15,068 bases of DNA from a candidate division CSSED10-310 bacterium (GTDB lineage: Bacteria; CSSED10-310; JAFGJC01), in contig JAFGJC010000062.1 in assembly GCA_016929305.1 (NCBI GenBank), forward strand, positions 1 through 15,068, in the 5' to 3' direction. A program made the translations under genes and the position numbers. Below, one piece after another: positions 1-8,752 of the stretch. How positions within the stretch are numbered: position 1 is the stretch's first letter; each line of letters starts with the position of its first letter. The notes below the pieces were generated by a model. The model made no database searches and was not told where the DNA came from. It saw only the letters and a list, made by a program, of their open reading frames with translations.

Positions 1-1016
1 ACGGAAGTGCTTTCGATAACATCAGGATATAATGTACCCTGAGCTAAAAAATCGATATTACCGATAGCAGAGGCTTCGCGTTCGAACACATGGATAAACG
101 TATTCCCGATAATTTTACGTTTTTGTTCTGGATCATCTACCCCCATTAACGCGGAGATAAATTCTTGACTGGCGTCGATAAACTTGAACCTATGCCCAAG
201 TAAATGCGTAAAATATTTGCAGACATCCTCCGCTTCTCTCTGCCTTAGAATACCATTGTCTATAAACAGAGCTGTCATTTGATTTCCGATTGCTCGTTCA
301 AGTAATAGTGAGACTACCGCTGAATCCACACCTCCCGAAAGACCGCAAATAACATGACCGTTTCCCACTCGAGTCCGTATTTCATTCACTGCATTCTCAA
401 TAAAAACTTCGGGAGTCCAGACCGGATTGCATCTGCAAATTTCAAGAGCAAAATTTCTTAAGATTTCAGTTCCATAATTGGAGTGGGTGACTTCAGGATG
501 GAACTGAACACCATATTGAGCTTTATCCGGACACGCAATGGCTGCATATGGCGAACTTGGTGAAACTGCCAGAACTTCAAACCCTCGAGGTAGTTCCGGC
601 AGAATATCGGAATGACTCATCCAAACCTTGCATTTCGCTCCCTTATCGAGACCTTTAAACAAATTGGAGTTATTCATTACAGCAATTTCCGTTGGGCCAT
701 ATTCCCGTTTTTCCGCTCTTCTAATACGTATTCCCGCATGCCAGCCCAAAAGTTGATAACCGTAACAAATGCCCAGTATCGGAATTTTGGCATTAAATAC
801 CGACAGATCCGGTGTGGGGAAATGCTGTTGAGAAATACTCGATGGACTTCCCGACAATATTATTCCGGAAGTTTCTTTTGAAAAAATGCTGTCTGAAGAA
901 GCGTCAAACGGCAATATTTCACAGTATACCCGTGATTCTCTTATCCGACGAGCTATCAGTTGCGTATACTGCGATCCGAAATCCAAAATGACTATTTTTT
1001 TTTGAAGTGTGTCCAA
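1..1016 (-). CDS. guaA: GMP synthase (glutamine-hydrolysing), N-terminal two thirds, cut by window edge
   Basis: GuaA converts XMP, ATP and glutamine to GMP in the last step of de novo guanine nucleotide synthesis in the cytoplasm. The 338 codons present (the family is usually about 510-525) read from a TTG start. They show a class I glutamine amidotransferase domain: FGSQYTQL near the start, nucleophile Cys in GICYGYQLL, and the His/Glu pair in QFHPEVTHS. The ATP-pyrophosphatase domain follows, with its P-loop SGGVDS and later RKIIGNTF and LAQGTLYPDVIES. The C-terminal dimerisation domain lies beyond base 1. The TTG start is chosen because AGGAGG lies 5 nt upstream and the translation from there matches the family N-terminus (KKIVILDFGSQYTQL). 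It is the third gene of a smc-cyclase-guaA series, 31 nt after the cyclase stop. Family identification is firm. Confidence 0.97.
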   Translation of the reverse strand, partial: MDTLQKKIVILDFGSQYTQLIARRIRESRVYCEILPFDASSDSIFSKETSGIILSGSPSSISQQHFPTPDLSVFNAKIPILGICYGYQLLGWHAGIRIRRAEKREYGPTEIAVMNNSNLFKGLDKGAKCKVWMSHSDILPELPRGFEVLAVSPSSPYAAIACPDKAQYGVQFHPEVTHSNYGTEILRNFALEICRCNPVWTPEVFIENAVNEIRTRVGNGHVICGLSGGVDSAVVSLLLERAIGNQMTALFIDNGILRQREAEDVCKYFTHLLGHRFKFIDASQEFISALMGVDDPEQKRKIIGNTFIHVFEREASAIGNIDFLAQGTLYPDVIESTS

Positions 1017-1021
1017 TCGAT

Positions 1022-1027
1022 CCTCCT
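1022..1027 (-). promoter_or_regulatory. Ribosome binding site of guaA (AGGAGG)
   Basis: On the minus strand a perfect AGGAGG stands 5 nt before the TTG at 1014-1016. It decides the non-ATG start of guaA. It also shows that guaA has its own strong initiation signal despite lying only 31 nt behind the cyclase stop. Confidence 0.85.
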
Positions 1028-1047
1028 GTATGCGAAAAGCCGTGCCA

Positions 1048-2613
1048 TTACAATATCAAATATTCATGGTCTACTTTAAAACACTCCGATGGTTTTTGTT
1101 TGCCTCGAAGAACGATTTCGCCTAACGAAACCAGTTTGAATAAAGATTTAAGATTATCTGCAGTTTGCCGGTCAACGATAATATCCCCAATTTTAGCGAC
1201 ATCTTCCTGCAATCGTCGAGCAATGTTCACTGTATCACCGATGATTGTATAATCTCTTCTCACTGAAGTTCCAATGTCACCCGCGATAACCTTTCCGGTA
1301 GCAATTCCGGAACGAATTTCAAGCCTGTGAGATTCTGACAGACCTTGGTTATGTTTTCTAATTTTTCCATGCAGTTCGATGGCGGCATTAATAGCCCTGA
1401 TAGGATCATCCTCGCTGGCGAAGGGGGCGCCAAAAACCGCCAGGAATCCATCTCCGAGATATTTGTCCAAAGTTCCTCCATAACGAAAAACCGATTCAAC
1501 GGCTAACTCATAGAACGCGCTAAGACGCTTTTCTACCGTCACTGGAGAATAGGATTCAGAAAAGGATGTAAACCCATGTAAATCGCAAAACCAGACGGTT
1601 GCTTCCCGTTCTTCGGGCGTGAGATCTCCACCCTTTTCAATAATGATGTCCACAATTTGAGGAGAATGAAACTGCGCTAATCTTTGGCGGATTCTGTTTT
1701 CTTGTTCGATGTGTTCTTGAAGCCTGGTTTGTTCCAGTCTTAGAGCGAGAAGATTGGCGACGGCAGTTAGTAGTTCCAAATGAGATTTATAAAAGTGTTT
1801 TCCCAGGGTTCTACTGTCAGCGGCGACGATACCTAGGAGTCTATCGTCAAGAAGCATTGGAGCGGCAATCAGCGAATATATACCAGAAAAAACGATACTG
1901 TCAGCATCTTTGAATGCTGGATCCAACGTTGTATCCGTAGCCAAAAGGGCAACTTTCCGCTGCATTACTTTCTTCAGTAATGTCTTGCTGGCAGGAAATC
2001 TTTCGTGCAATTCGTTGAATTCCCATGCACATTGATCACAGATGAACGTTTTGGGAAAATCAGAACCAGGTTTAAGCATGTAATAGACATAATCTGCTTG
2101 AACAACCTCACGGATTAAATTGCCAGCCAGAGAAAGAATTGCTTCGGATTCCTGAGCTTTTATGAGTTCGGTTGAAACCCGATATAGTAGTCTAAATGCC
2201 ATCTCTCCCGATAGACTTTTTTCCTCACGATTCGACTTACCAAGCAGCTCATGAATATTGAACATTTTCGTTTGCTCGGAGTTATTGTGGCGTGATTCAG
2301 TAGCTTCGGAAACAATCTCGTCGTAAACCAACTCTAATTCCAGCGATCCAACCCTAATGATATCACCAACTCTCAGCTCGGTTTCCTGAACCTTTACTCC
2401 GTTGACAAATGTCCCATTCTTACTGCTTAAATCCCTAATCCAAGGTTTTCCATTCTGAAACAAAAACTCCGCATGCTGTCTCGACATATTCGTAATGTCG
2501 GGGAAACTGACTCCGTTTATCACCGATCTGCCGACAATCAATGGCTCACCTGTCAGCAGGACAACAGGGACTGATTCCGTTTGATCGATCCGAATCAATT
2601 TGAATTGTGTCAT
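1048..2613 (-). CDS. FHA-GAF-class III adenylyl cyclase
   Basis: The 521-residue protein has three domains. An FHA domain (about residues 4-96) keeps the phosphothreonine-binding set: GRS around R29, S44-R45-xH47, and N66-G67. A GAF-type sensory domain lies at about 140-295, followed by a helical linker (296-335). A class III nucleotidyl cyclase domain (about 336-515) has both metal aspartates (D344 in FCDLHGFTS, D388 in LGDGF). It also has K384 and T456, the pair expected for ATP rather than GTP, and N463 and R467 for transition-state stabilisation. It should therefore be catalytically complete and make cAMP; this is inferred from motifs. There is no membrane segment, so it is probably cytosolic, gated by a GAF ligand and by phosphoprotein binding. 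Its ATG shares a base with the smc stop (TAATG) and has no clear Shine-Dalgarno, suggesting translational coupling. A guanylyl cyclase activity is less likely but not excluded. Confidence 0.93.
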   Translation of the reverse strand: MTQFKLIRIDQTESVPVVLLTGEPLIVGRSVINGVSFPDITNMSRQHAEFLFQNGKPWIRDLSSKNGTFVNGVKVQETELRVGDIIRVGSLELELVYDEIVSEATESRHNNSEQTKMFNIHELLGKSNREEKSLSGEMAFRLLYRVSTELIKAQESEAILSLAGNLIREVVQADYVYYMLKPGSDFPKTFICDQCAWEFNELHERFPASKTLLKKVMQRKVALLATDTTLDPAFKDADSIVFSGIYSLIAAPMLLDDRLLGIVAADSRTLGKHFYKSHLELLTAVANLLALRLEQTRLQEHIEQENRIRQRLAQFHSPQIVDIIIEKGGDLTPEEREATVWFCDLHGFTSFSESYSPVTVEKRLSAFYELAVESVFRYGGTLDKYLGDGFLAVFGAPFASEDDPIRAINAAIELHGKIRKHNQGLSESHRLEIRSGIATGKVIAGDIGTSVRRDYTIIGDTVNIARRLQEDVAKIGDIIVDRQTADNLKSLFKLVSLGEIVLRGKQKPSECFKVDHEYLIL

Positions 2614-5600
2614 TATGCTGCAATTTTGACCGCAACAAGTTTGGAAATACCTGGATCAGCCATGGTAATACCATAAAGTATGTCAGCAATTTCAACGGTA
2701 AGTGGATTATGTGAAATCATCATTACTTGTGTCGTTATGGACAGTTCTTTGAGATATTCCGTAAATCTGAGGATGTTTGCATCATCGAGGGAAGCATCGA
2801 CTTCATCAAGAAACAGAATAGGTGAGGGTTTGTATTGAAAGCTTGCAAACAGCAAAGCAAGGGCTGACAAGGCTTTCTCACCTCCGGACAGCAAGTCTAT
2901 AGTTCTTGTTCTTTTACCTGGTGGCCGACAAAGAATTTCTACACCCGTTTCCAATGGATCATCCGGATCAATAAGCTTCAATTCAGCTTCTCCTCCATTA
3001 AAAAGCTGTTTGAATATCTCACCAAAAAAACGATTGACATTTTCAAAAGCCTCGTTGAATTTTTTCCGGCTTATATGATTAATCTGTTGTATAGTTGTTT
3101 TAAGTGATGTTATCGATTTTTCAAGATCATTAAGCTGTTCATCGAGATATTTATTGCGCTCAACAATTTCACAATGTTCTTCAACCGCTGTCAAGTTGAC
3201 GTCACCTAGAGATTCCAATTCGCGTTTCAGAACATGCAACTGCTCCGTCCATTTACCCAATTCCTCAAGGTTGGGAATCTCCGGCATTTTAACAGCAATA
3301 TCTCCCAGGTTTATTGTGGTCTGTTCTTGTATAGCCTTCATGGTCGATTCTGTTTGAGCTTTCAGTATTCGCTGTTCCGTTAATCCTGATTCAACAGATC
3401 GAAGTTGTTTCTGGAGGGTTTCCTGTTCATGGATCAATGACTCCTCGGCAAGTTTTTCTTGACCCCATTGGGATTTTAATTTCTGGATATTCATTTCCAT
3501 TGATGGACGTTTTCTTAACAGCGATTCCAATTCGTTTTTAACATCTTGAAGATGAGCAGAGAGTTCGATCATCTGTTGATCCATTTCATCTGCTCTTATC
3601 GTCAATCGTTTTGAAAGGGAATCTAATCTCTCAGATTCGCTGTCGATTTGATTGATTTCTCGCAACAAAGAATTTTTTCTTTCCCTCGTTGTTTCCAAGG
3701 CAATTCTAACGTCGGTGAGTGAGGAATTTTGTAGATCCAGATATTCCATCAACTCATCAATTTCTCTTTCCTGTTTGCTGATTGCCTGTTCTAATTCATT
3801 TACTTGTATCTCATCATGTGATTGACCAGTAAGCTTCTGATGTGCACGCTGAAGCTCATTCAATTCCTGTTGCAATATTTCTATTTCACCCAGAACCGCT
3901 TCAAATTGCAGATTTACCTGTTTTAACTGCTGCTCGCTATGTGAAACATCTCTTGATATTTCAGCGATAGAGATCGTTGTGCTGGAAATTTGTCGTTCCA
4001 ATTCATCGCTTTCGCGACGATACACTTTTTCTTGCTCTTTATTGCGGTTCAACTCGCATTTTAACTCATCACTTCGCTTGGTAACATTTCGGATTTCTGA
4101 TTGAAGTCTGCCCATCTCTTTTTTACGATTGATATAAGAAGGTACACCATCGGACTCCCATCCTCCCGTTACAATTCCTTCTGGTGTAATAACTTCACCT
4201 TCAGTTGTAACGAGAGTAATCGGTTCTTTTTCCATTTTCCAAATCTCAAGCGCCGTTTTCAAATCATCAACAAGATAACTATTATAAAGTAGCTGCTTGA
4301 AAAGAGGCATATTTCTATTTTCCGTTCGAATCAAATCGATCACCGGTTTAGCAGTTTCCGGTAATCGGGAAGGTTTACCATGACCATTGACGAGTTTCGG
4401 TTCAATGGGAATGAATGTGCACCTCCCCTTTTGCTGTGAAGAAAGAAATTGTATTGCTCTTTCAGCCTCAGAGTGTTTGGTCACGACAATATTTTCAATC
4501 CGTTCCTCCAAAGCAGCTTCAACAGCTCTTTCATACTCTGCATCAGTATCAAACAGATCTGCGAGGAGTCCAATGATTGAGCCATTGACGGATTCATGAT
4601 TTTTATAATCTTTGAGAACAGCTTTTACACCATTTTTTAATCCTTCGCCTGCTGCAATGATTTCCTCAAGAGAATGATACCTATTGACGATTTTCATTCG
4701 CCGAGACTCAATCTCCTGCAACCGGCCATTTAATTCATTGATGTATCCCTCTTGTGATCTAATCTTATCATTTACACCTTCCCTTTCACTTGTCATCGTC
4801 TCGAGTATTTCCAAATAATTTTGTTTTTGTGAGACAGACGTATCTCGATTCGTGATGTGCTGATAAAGGTTTTCTTCGATTCTATCCCTTTCCTGAATGA
4901 GTTTTTCAATCCTCGATGATACTCTTCTGATGGCTTCTTCTAACTCTGCTTTTCTATTCCGATATTTCGAAGCAGATTCAACAAAACTCAAATGTTTAGA
5001 TTTCATTAAATTCAAATGATTTTTGTGCTTATCTATCTGACGCTTGATATCTGAAACGATTCTTTCATATTCCTCGGTACTGGATTCCTTATTCGTAATT
5101 TCCGCACTTAGTTTCTCGCAATTTTTTCCCAATCCAGTTTTATTTCTTTTGAGTTCCGTAACCTTTGATACTAATGATTCAGATTCAGATCTCAGTCGCA
5201 TGCTTTCATTTTGAATATCATGTAACCGCTGCTCCCCATCACGAAGTTTATCTTCGGTGGCATCGATTTTAAATTCCATCTGGTTATATTCTTGTTGCGC
5301 TTTTTGGAGCGTTGCAGCAGATTCTTCTACTCTATTTTTGGCCTGTTGAACTGATGCGGCCTGCAAACCGATTTTAGCCGACAATCGAGCCAATTCGTTC
5401 TCCAGCTCACTAATATATTTGTTAATGTCGGTTTGTGAATTGAGGCAGTTAGCATATCGAGCGGCAACTATCGAAACTTCGAGTTCTTCAATTTCATGTC
5501 GAAGTGCTTTATACTTTTCAGCTTTATGAGCCTGTCTTGCCAGGATGATACGTCGTGATCTAACTTCAGCAATCACATCTTTGACGCGAGTAAGGTTCTG

Positions 5601-6191
5601 TTCTGTTTGAGTCAATTTTGTCAGAGCTTCTTTCTTACGATTCTTATACTTCAGGATACCTGCCGCTTGCTCAAGAAGCCCCCGTCTTTCAATAGGCCGA
5701 GCCATAAGAAGAGCGTCAACCCGACCCTGTTCTATCAAGGAATAGGCCCCCTTACCCAAACCGATATCCAAAAAAAGATCAATAATATCTTTGAGCCGGC
5801 AAGGTGTTTTGTTCAGATTGTATTCGCTTTCACCGCTTCGATAGAGTCGCCGGGTAACTTCGATACAATTGTATCCTATGGGTAAACTACCCATTGGACA
5901 TTCGATTGCCAGTGTAACTTCTGCCATGCCAACGGGCTTTCGATTTGCACTGCCATTAAAAATAACATCCGACATACTTTGAGCTCTTAACTGCGATGGT
6001 CCCTGTTCACCTAGAACCCATCTTAGGGCATCTAAAATATTCGATTTACCGCAACCATTGGGTCCAACAATTGCAGAAATCTGAGAATTAAATTCCAAAG
6101 ACACCTTATCGGGAAAAGATTTAAATCCTTGGAGTGTTAATTTTTGGAACCGTATTAGTGAACCCAAACGCTGATCATTTTCCCGATTCAT
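2613..6191 (-). CDS. smc: Chromosome partition/condensation ATPase SMC
   Basis: SMC dimers with ScpA/ScpB form the bacterial condensin that compacts and separates chromosomes. From the ATG at 6191 the protein has 1192 residues, normal for the family. Walker A GPNGCGKS lies at about 43-50. Long coiled coils flank a hinge at about 532-682, which ends in the glycine-rich TPEGIVTGG. The ABC signature LSGGE is at about 1101-1105 and Walker B ILFLDE at about 1125-1130. An in-frame TTG at 6200 would add three residues. I prefer the ATG because CTGGA lies about 9 nt before it, whereas the TTG has no spaced Shine-Dalgarno. Either way there is an N-terminal extension of about a dozen polar residues before the usual FQKLTLQGFKSF start. 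scpA and scpB are not in the window. The stop codon overlaps the start of the cyclase gene. Confidence 0.97.
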   Translation of the reverse strand: MNRENDQRLGSLIRFQKLTLQGFKSFPDKVSLEFNSQISAIVGPNGCGKSNILDALRWVLGEQGPSQLRAQSMSDVIFNGSANRKPVGMAEVTLAIECPMGSLPIGYNCIEVTRRLYRSGESEYNLNKTPCRLKDIIDLFLDIGLGKGAYSLIEQGRVDALLMARPIERRGLLEQAAGILKYKNRKKEALTKLTQTEQNLTRVKDVIAEVRSRRIILARQAHKAEKYKALRHEIEELEVSIVAARYANCLNSQTDINKYISELENELARLSAKIGLQAASVQQAKNRVEESAATLQKAQQEYNQMEFKIDATEDKLRDGEQRLHDIQNESMRLRSESESLVSKVTELKRNKTGLGKNCEKLSAEITNKESSTEEYERIVSDIKRQIDKHKNHLNLMKSKHLSFVESASKYRNRKAELEEAIRRVSSRIEKLIQERDRIEENLYQHITNRDTSVSQKQNYLEILETMTSEREGVNDKIRSQEGYINELNGRLQEIESRRMKIVNRYHSLEEIIAAGEGLKNGVKAVLKDYKNHESVNGSIIGLLADLFDTDAEYERAVEAALEERIENIVVTKHSEAERAIQFLSSQQKGRCTFIPIEPKLVNGHGKPSRLPETAKPVIDLIRTENRNMPLFKQLLYNSYLVDDLKTALEIWKMEKEPITLVTTEGEVITPEGIVTGGWESDGVPSYINRKKEMGRLQSEIRNVTKRSDELKCELNRNKEQEKVYRRESDELERQISSTTISIAEISRDVSHSEQQLKQVNLQFEAVLGEIEILQQELNELQRAHQKLTGQSHDEIQVNELEQAISKQEREIDELMEYLDLQNSSLTDVRIALETTRERKNSLLREINQIDSESERLDSLSKRLTIRADEMDQQMIELSAHLQDVKNELESLLRKRPSMEMNIQKLKSQWGQEKLAEESLIHEQETLQKQLRSVESGLTEQRILKAQTESTMKAIQEQTTINLGDIAVKMPEIPNLEELGKWTEQLHVLKRELESLGDVNLTAVEEHCEIVERNKYLDEQLNDLEKSITSLKTTIQQINHISRKKFNEAFENVNRFFGEIFKQLFNGGEAELKLIDPDDPLETGVEILCRPPGKRTRTIDLLSGGEKALSALALLFASFQYKPSPILFLDEVDASLDDANILRFTEYLKELSITTQVMMISHNPLTVEIADILYGITMADPGISKLVAVKIAA

Positions 6192-6259
6192 TTGTTGCAA
6201 TCCAGTTGCTTATTTTGAAATTGATAACATCTCGAAAACTCATAACTTTCCATTTTATT

Positions 6260-6288
6260 AGCATATCAAGTGTATAGATTTGGAGCAA
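6260..6288 (-). promoter_or_regulatory. Possible smc promoter in the 138 bp gap
   Basis: The gap between the TPR gene and smc (6192-6329) holds no gene. On the minus strand, TTGCTC (6288-6283), a 17 nt spacer and TATGCT (6265-6260) resemble a housekeeping promoter with 3/6 and 4/6 matches. It would give a leader of about 60 nt. An overlapping alternative is TTGCAT with TATACA at 18 nt spacing. The gap is AT-rich, so chance matches are likely. The position, not the match quality, makes a promoter here plausible. Confidence 0.25.
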
Positions 6289-6329
6289 TGAATTATGCAA
6301 TTTACAGTGGTCGAAACCAGATCCTAGCA

Positions 6330-7994
6330 CTACATCTGGGATTCGAGTTTCCGAATTAAAACATTCCAGTAATTATCCTCTTTTGTTTTTATGTCTTCTG
6401 GATATCTCATAGCTTTTTTCCGAAGCTCTCTTCGTATTCTTTTTGCCTTATTAAGCAACTTTCTTCCACGATCTTTTTCATGGTTTTGAACAGCGATCAA
6501 ACCCAGATAAATCGTGTCTTCCAATTTAAAAATGCTGTCCGATTCACTCAGCGTCGATTTTCCTTTAAGTTCACTTTCTTGAAGATATTCGGACGCGGAT
6601 TTAGAATCTCCCAAATCAAAATAATCGAAGGCATATTCTTTCAATGTAAACCGTATCAACTGTATCAAACCGGCTTCACTGGCAATTCTCAAAGCTGTTT
6701 GATGTTCCTTGACAGCTCTATCCACATTTCCGTTTAGACGATAGATTCTTCCTTTAAGCAGCAGAACCAGGCACTTCTGCTCGCTGGAATCGTCACATAG
6801 TTTTTCTGCAGCGATGAGATGTTTGAGTGCTTTTTGATATTGTTGTGTCTGATACTGTGACAAGGCAATGTTTCTATGAAATTGGATCATATCATCGTTG
6901 GCCTGCAGGGATTTGAAAATGGTGATAGCTTTTTTCCAATGTTTTTCTGAATCTTCGATATTACGGAGTGAGGCATGAAATGTGCCCAGGTTGCCATGAA
7001 TTTGCCCCTGCAGTGCAATGTGTTCATTTCGATCAAAAATTTCTATTGCTGCTGTCGCATATTCAATGGCTTTTTCGTACTGGCCCAATTTGAAATATAC
7101 ACTTGAGAGATTATTCAGATCTCTTGCAACAGGCAGTTTTTTGTTTGAAGTTTGTGATAAATCTAAAGCTTTATGAAGCAATTGAAGGCTATCTTTCCAT
7201 TGCCCTGAAATGAATTTGAGGTTGCCTAAATTTCGGAGCAATATGCATTTTTCATCCAACATACCACGTTCTTCGGCCAGACAAAGGGCTTCCCGGAAAA
7301 TATTTTCAGCCGTTGATATGTTGCCTTGATAAAACTCCATCTCTCCGAGTAATCGATGTGCTATGGATGCACTCATTTCATCCCCGAGAGCCCATGATAT
7401 TGAAAGTGCTTGTCCGAGGAAAACACCTGCCTTTTCAAATTCATCCTTGAGATGAAAAATTAAACCTTGGTTTATTAACGCTTCAGATTGAAGTTTAAAG
7501 AGGGGTCTATAGCGAGCAGCAGCCTGATCTAAAAAAAACTCCTTCAAGATGTCTGATTTTTTCTTTTCAAATTCCATCCATTCGCGTCCAGTGTCGAATT
7601 GCCGGCGACCCCTTAAAAAATTATCCATTTCACTCAGAAATTGACTCAAGGTTCTGATTATGGTTCGTCCCTTCTCTTCATCACTAAGATATTCTCTGGC
7701 ATCAATCTTACGTATGGCTGTCACTACATCTTGAACTGTTGGAACAGGTAGAGTGATGACGTTCATTTCTGTGCCGAGTGAAACAGGCAGATCAATCGGT
7801 TCAATAGCTCCTTGGTCTGCGATTTCAGAGATTCGATCCGTGAGTCGCATCAATTTGACCTCGTTACGACAGGATCTGCATTTTTGAAGATGCTTTTCGA
7901 TAGTGATCATTTCTCTGGAAGATGCTTTATTTCTCACGAAATCGATCATTTTACCGAGCACCCACTCACAGATTGTTTCCTTTCTGACCTTCAT
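6330..7994 (-). CDS. Zinc-binding anti-sigma-like protein with TPR array
   Basis: This 554-residue protein begins with a helical segment carrying H35-x3-C39-x2-C42 (HLQKCRSC), the zinc-binding anti-sigma (ZAS, zf-HC2-like) motif. A charged linker (about 60-165) follows, then roughly seven tetratricopeptide repeats with about 40-residue spacing, starting near 172, 209, 250, 290, 328, 369 and 406, with degenerate helices to about 475 and a basic C-terminal tail. I see no signal peptide or membrane segment, so it should be cytoplasmic, unlike most membrane-anchored anti-sigma factors. Its ATG overlaps the sigma factor stop (ATGA), and GGAGGG stands 9 nt upstream inside the sigma gene, so the two are co-translated. 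By position and motif it probably binds and restrains the sigma factor, with the TPR array taking a protein or peptide input. That role is inference. The family level (ZAS plus TPR) is secure; the regulated pathway is unknown. Confidence 0.82.
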   Translation of the reverse strand: MKVRKETICEWVLGKMIDFVRNKASSREMITIEKHLQKCRSCRNEVKLMRLTDRISEIADQGAIEPIDLPVSLGTEMNVITLPVPTVQDVVTAIRKIDAREYLSDEEKGRTIIRTLSQFLSEMDNFLRGRRQFDTGREWMEFEKKKSDILKEFFLDQAAARYRPLFKLQSEALINQGLIFHLKDEFEKAGVFLGQALSISWALGDEMSASIAHRLLGEMEFYQGNISTAENIFREALCLAEERGMLDEKCILLRNLGNLKFISGQWKDSLQLLHKALDLSQTSNKKLPVARDLNNLSSVYFKLGQYEKAIEYATAAIEIFDRNEHIALQGQIHGNLGTFHASLRNIEDSEKHWKKAITIFKSLQANDDMIQFHRNIALSQYQTQQYQKALKHLIAAEKLCDDSSEQKCLVLLLKGRIYRLNGNVDRAVKEHQTALRIASEAGLIQLIRFTLKEYAFDYFDLGDSKSASEYLQESELKGKSTLSESDSIFKLEDTIYLGLIAVQNHEKDRGRKLLNKAKRIRRELRKKAMRYPEDIKTKEDNYWNVLIRKLESQM

Positions 7995-8596
7995 ATACTA
8001 TTACCCTCCAGAATTTCGCGAAGCATTATTCGGCCTCTTCGAAGTCTTGAAGTTATTGTATTCATATTTGTTTTAAGCCGTTTAGAAATTTCTTTAGCTG
8101 TCATACCTGCGAAGAAATAAAGTTCAATGACATCACGGTAGTTCCTGGGAATTTGTTTCATCGCATCTCGCAGATCCTCGCGAATAAACAAATCAGATTG
8201 TTTATCTTTATCCAGGCGATATGTCGCCTCTGATATTACGAAATCATCGGAACCCGTTAACTCAACCGAAACATATTTTTTCCGCCAATATCTCTGGCAC
8301 AGGTGATCAATAGTGATAAACAGATACCTTGGAAACGCTCTGTCATCCTTAATACTGTGGAAATTTCGAAAAACTTCCTGATAGGCTTTTTGTATGAGAT
8401 CTGGCTGATCATCATCACGAATACCGCGTTTTCTGCATACCATTAGCGGTACGATTTGCGTTAGTTTAAGAAGTTTATCGCAAAGTTTCTGATCCCATTC
8501 ACGAGTTTTGACATAATGAAATTTAATTCCACTAACCACGTCTGCAATTTGGTCGTAGTCCATAACTACACAACAATATCCCCGAGTATCCTTCAC
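7991..8596 (-). CDS. ECF-type RNA polymerase sigma factor
   Basis: The 201-residue product has the two-domain layout of group 4 (ECF) sigma factors. Region 2 lies at about 40-106, with DLIQKAYQEVFRNFHSI and the -10-contacting stretch ending RYWRKK. Region 4 lies at about 140-195, with a helix-turn-helix at about 165-194 (MTAKEISKRLK, then TITSRLRRGRIMLRE). There is no region 1.1 or 3. The longest frame begins at a GTG (8594-8596) without a convincing Shine-Dalgarno. An ATG at 8561-8563 (residue 12) is an alternative start and loses no conserved domain. Its TGA overlaps the start of the ZAS-TPR gene, the usual arrangement of an ECF sigma and its antagonist. It is transcribed away from the CpoB-like/LysM pair, so that operon and its own promoter are the first targets to consider. 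Target promoters are not known from sequence. Confidence 0.93.
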   Translation of the reverse strand: MKDTRGYCCVVMDYDQIADVVSGIKFHYVKTREWDQKLCDKLLKLTQIVPLMVCRKRGIRDDDQPDLIQKAYQEVFRNFHSIKDDRAFPRYLFITIDHLCQRYWRKKYVSVELTGSDDFVISEATYRLDKDKQSDLFIREDLRDAMKQIPRNYRDVIELYFFAGMTAKEISKRLKTNMNTITSRLRRGRIMLREILEGNSI

Positions 8597-8752
8597 ACAA
8601 GTAAAGGAGTAGTCTAACGGTAAAAATCATTCACCCTGCAAGAAATTTTTCTAACACCCCTCGCTAAAATCTTTTCATTATTTGGTGTAAAGTCAAGTAT
8701 ACTGGAGAAAGTGTTGACATGTTGAACACAGGATAGTTAGGGTTAGAATATC
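8597..8752. promoter_or_regulatory. Divergent promoter region between sigma/anti-sigma and envelope operons
   Basis: This 156 bp gap must supply promoters for both directions. On the plus strand TATACT (8698-8703) is a good -10, but with a poor -35 (TTCATT, 8674-8679, 18 nt spacing); it would start RNA near 8710. A perfect TTGACA (8714-8719) has no acceptable -10 at 16-18 nt. On the minus strand TTGACT (rc of 8690-8695) also lacks a clear -10. Two symmetrical elements stand out: TC-A-AGTATACT-G-GA at 8693-8706, and GTGTT-N9-AACAC at 8711-8729. They would flank the start predicted for the plus-strand promoter and could be operators. No coding frame is supported here. Confidence 0.4.

Noticed and set aside
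612..1252. Plus-strand open frames opposite guaA and the start of the cyclase C-terminal coding region
   Set aside because: They lie antisense to confidently identified genes, show no family motif and have unremarkable composition.
6317..6339. Inverted repeat CCAGAT-N11-ATCTGG overlapping the stop codon of the ZAS-TPR gene, as a terminator
   Set aside because: The stem is only 6 bp with an 11 nt loop, and the minus-strand continuation has just three T residues. It is too weak to call.
8561..8563. ATG at residue 12 as the definite start of the sigma factor
   Set aside because: It is plausible, but neither it nor the GTG at 8596 has a clear ribosome binding site, so the longer frame is kept and the alternative noted.
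8714..8749. Perfect TTGACA as the -35 box of the lipoprotein operon
   Set aside because: No -10-like hexamer lies 16-18 nt downstream (TTAGGG at 17). The nearest good one, TAGAAT at 8744-8749, is 24 nt away and would start RNA inside the gene.
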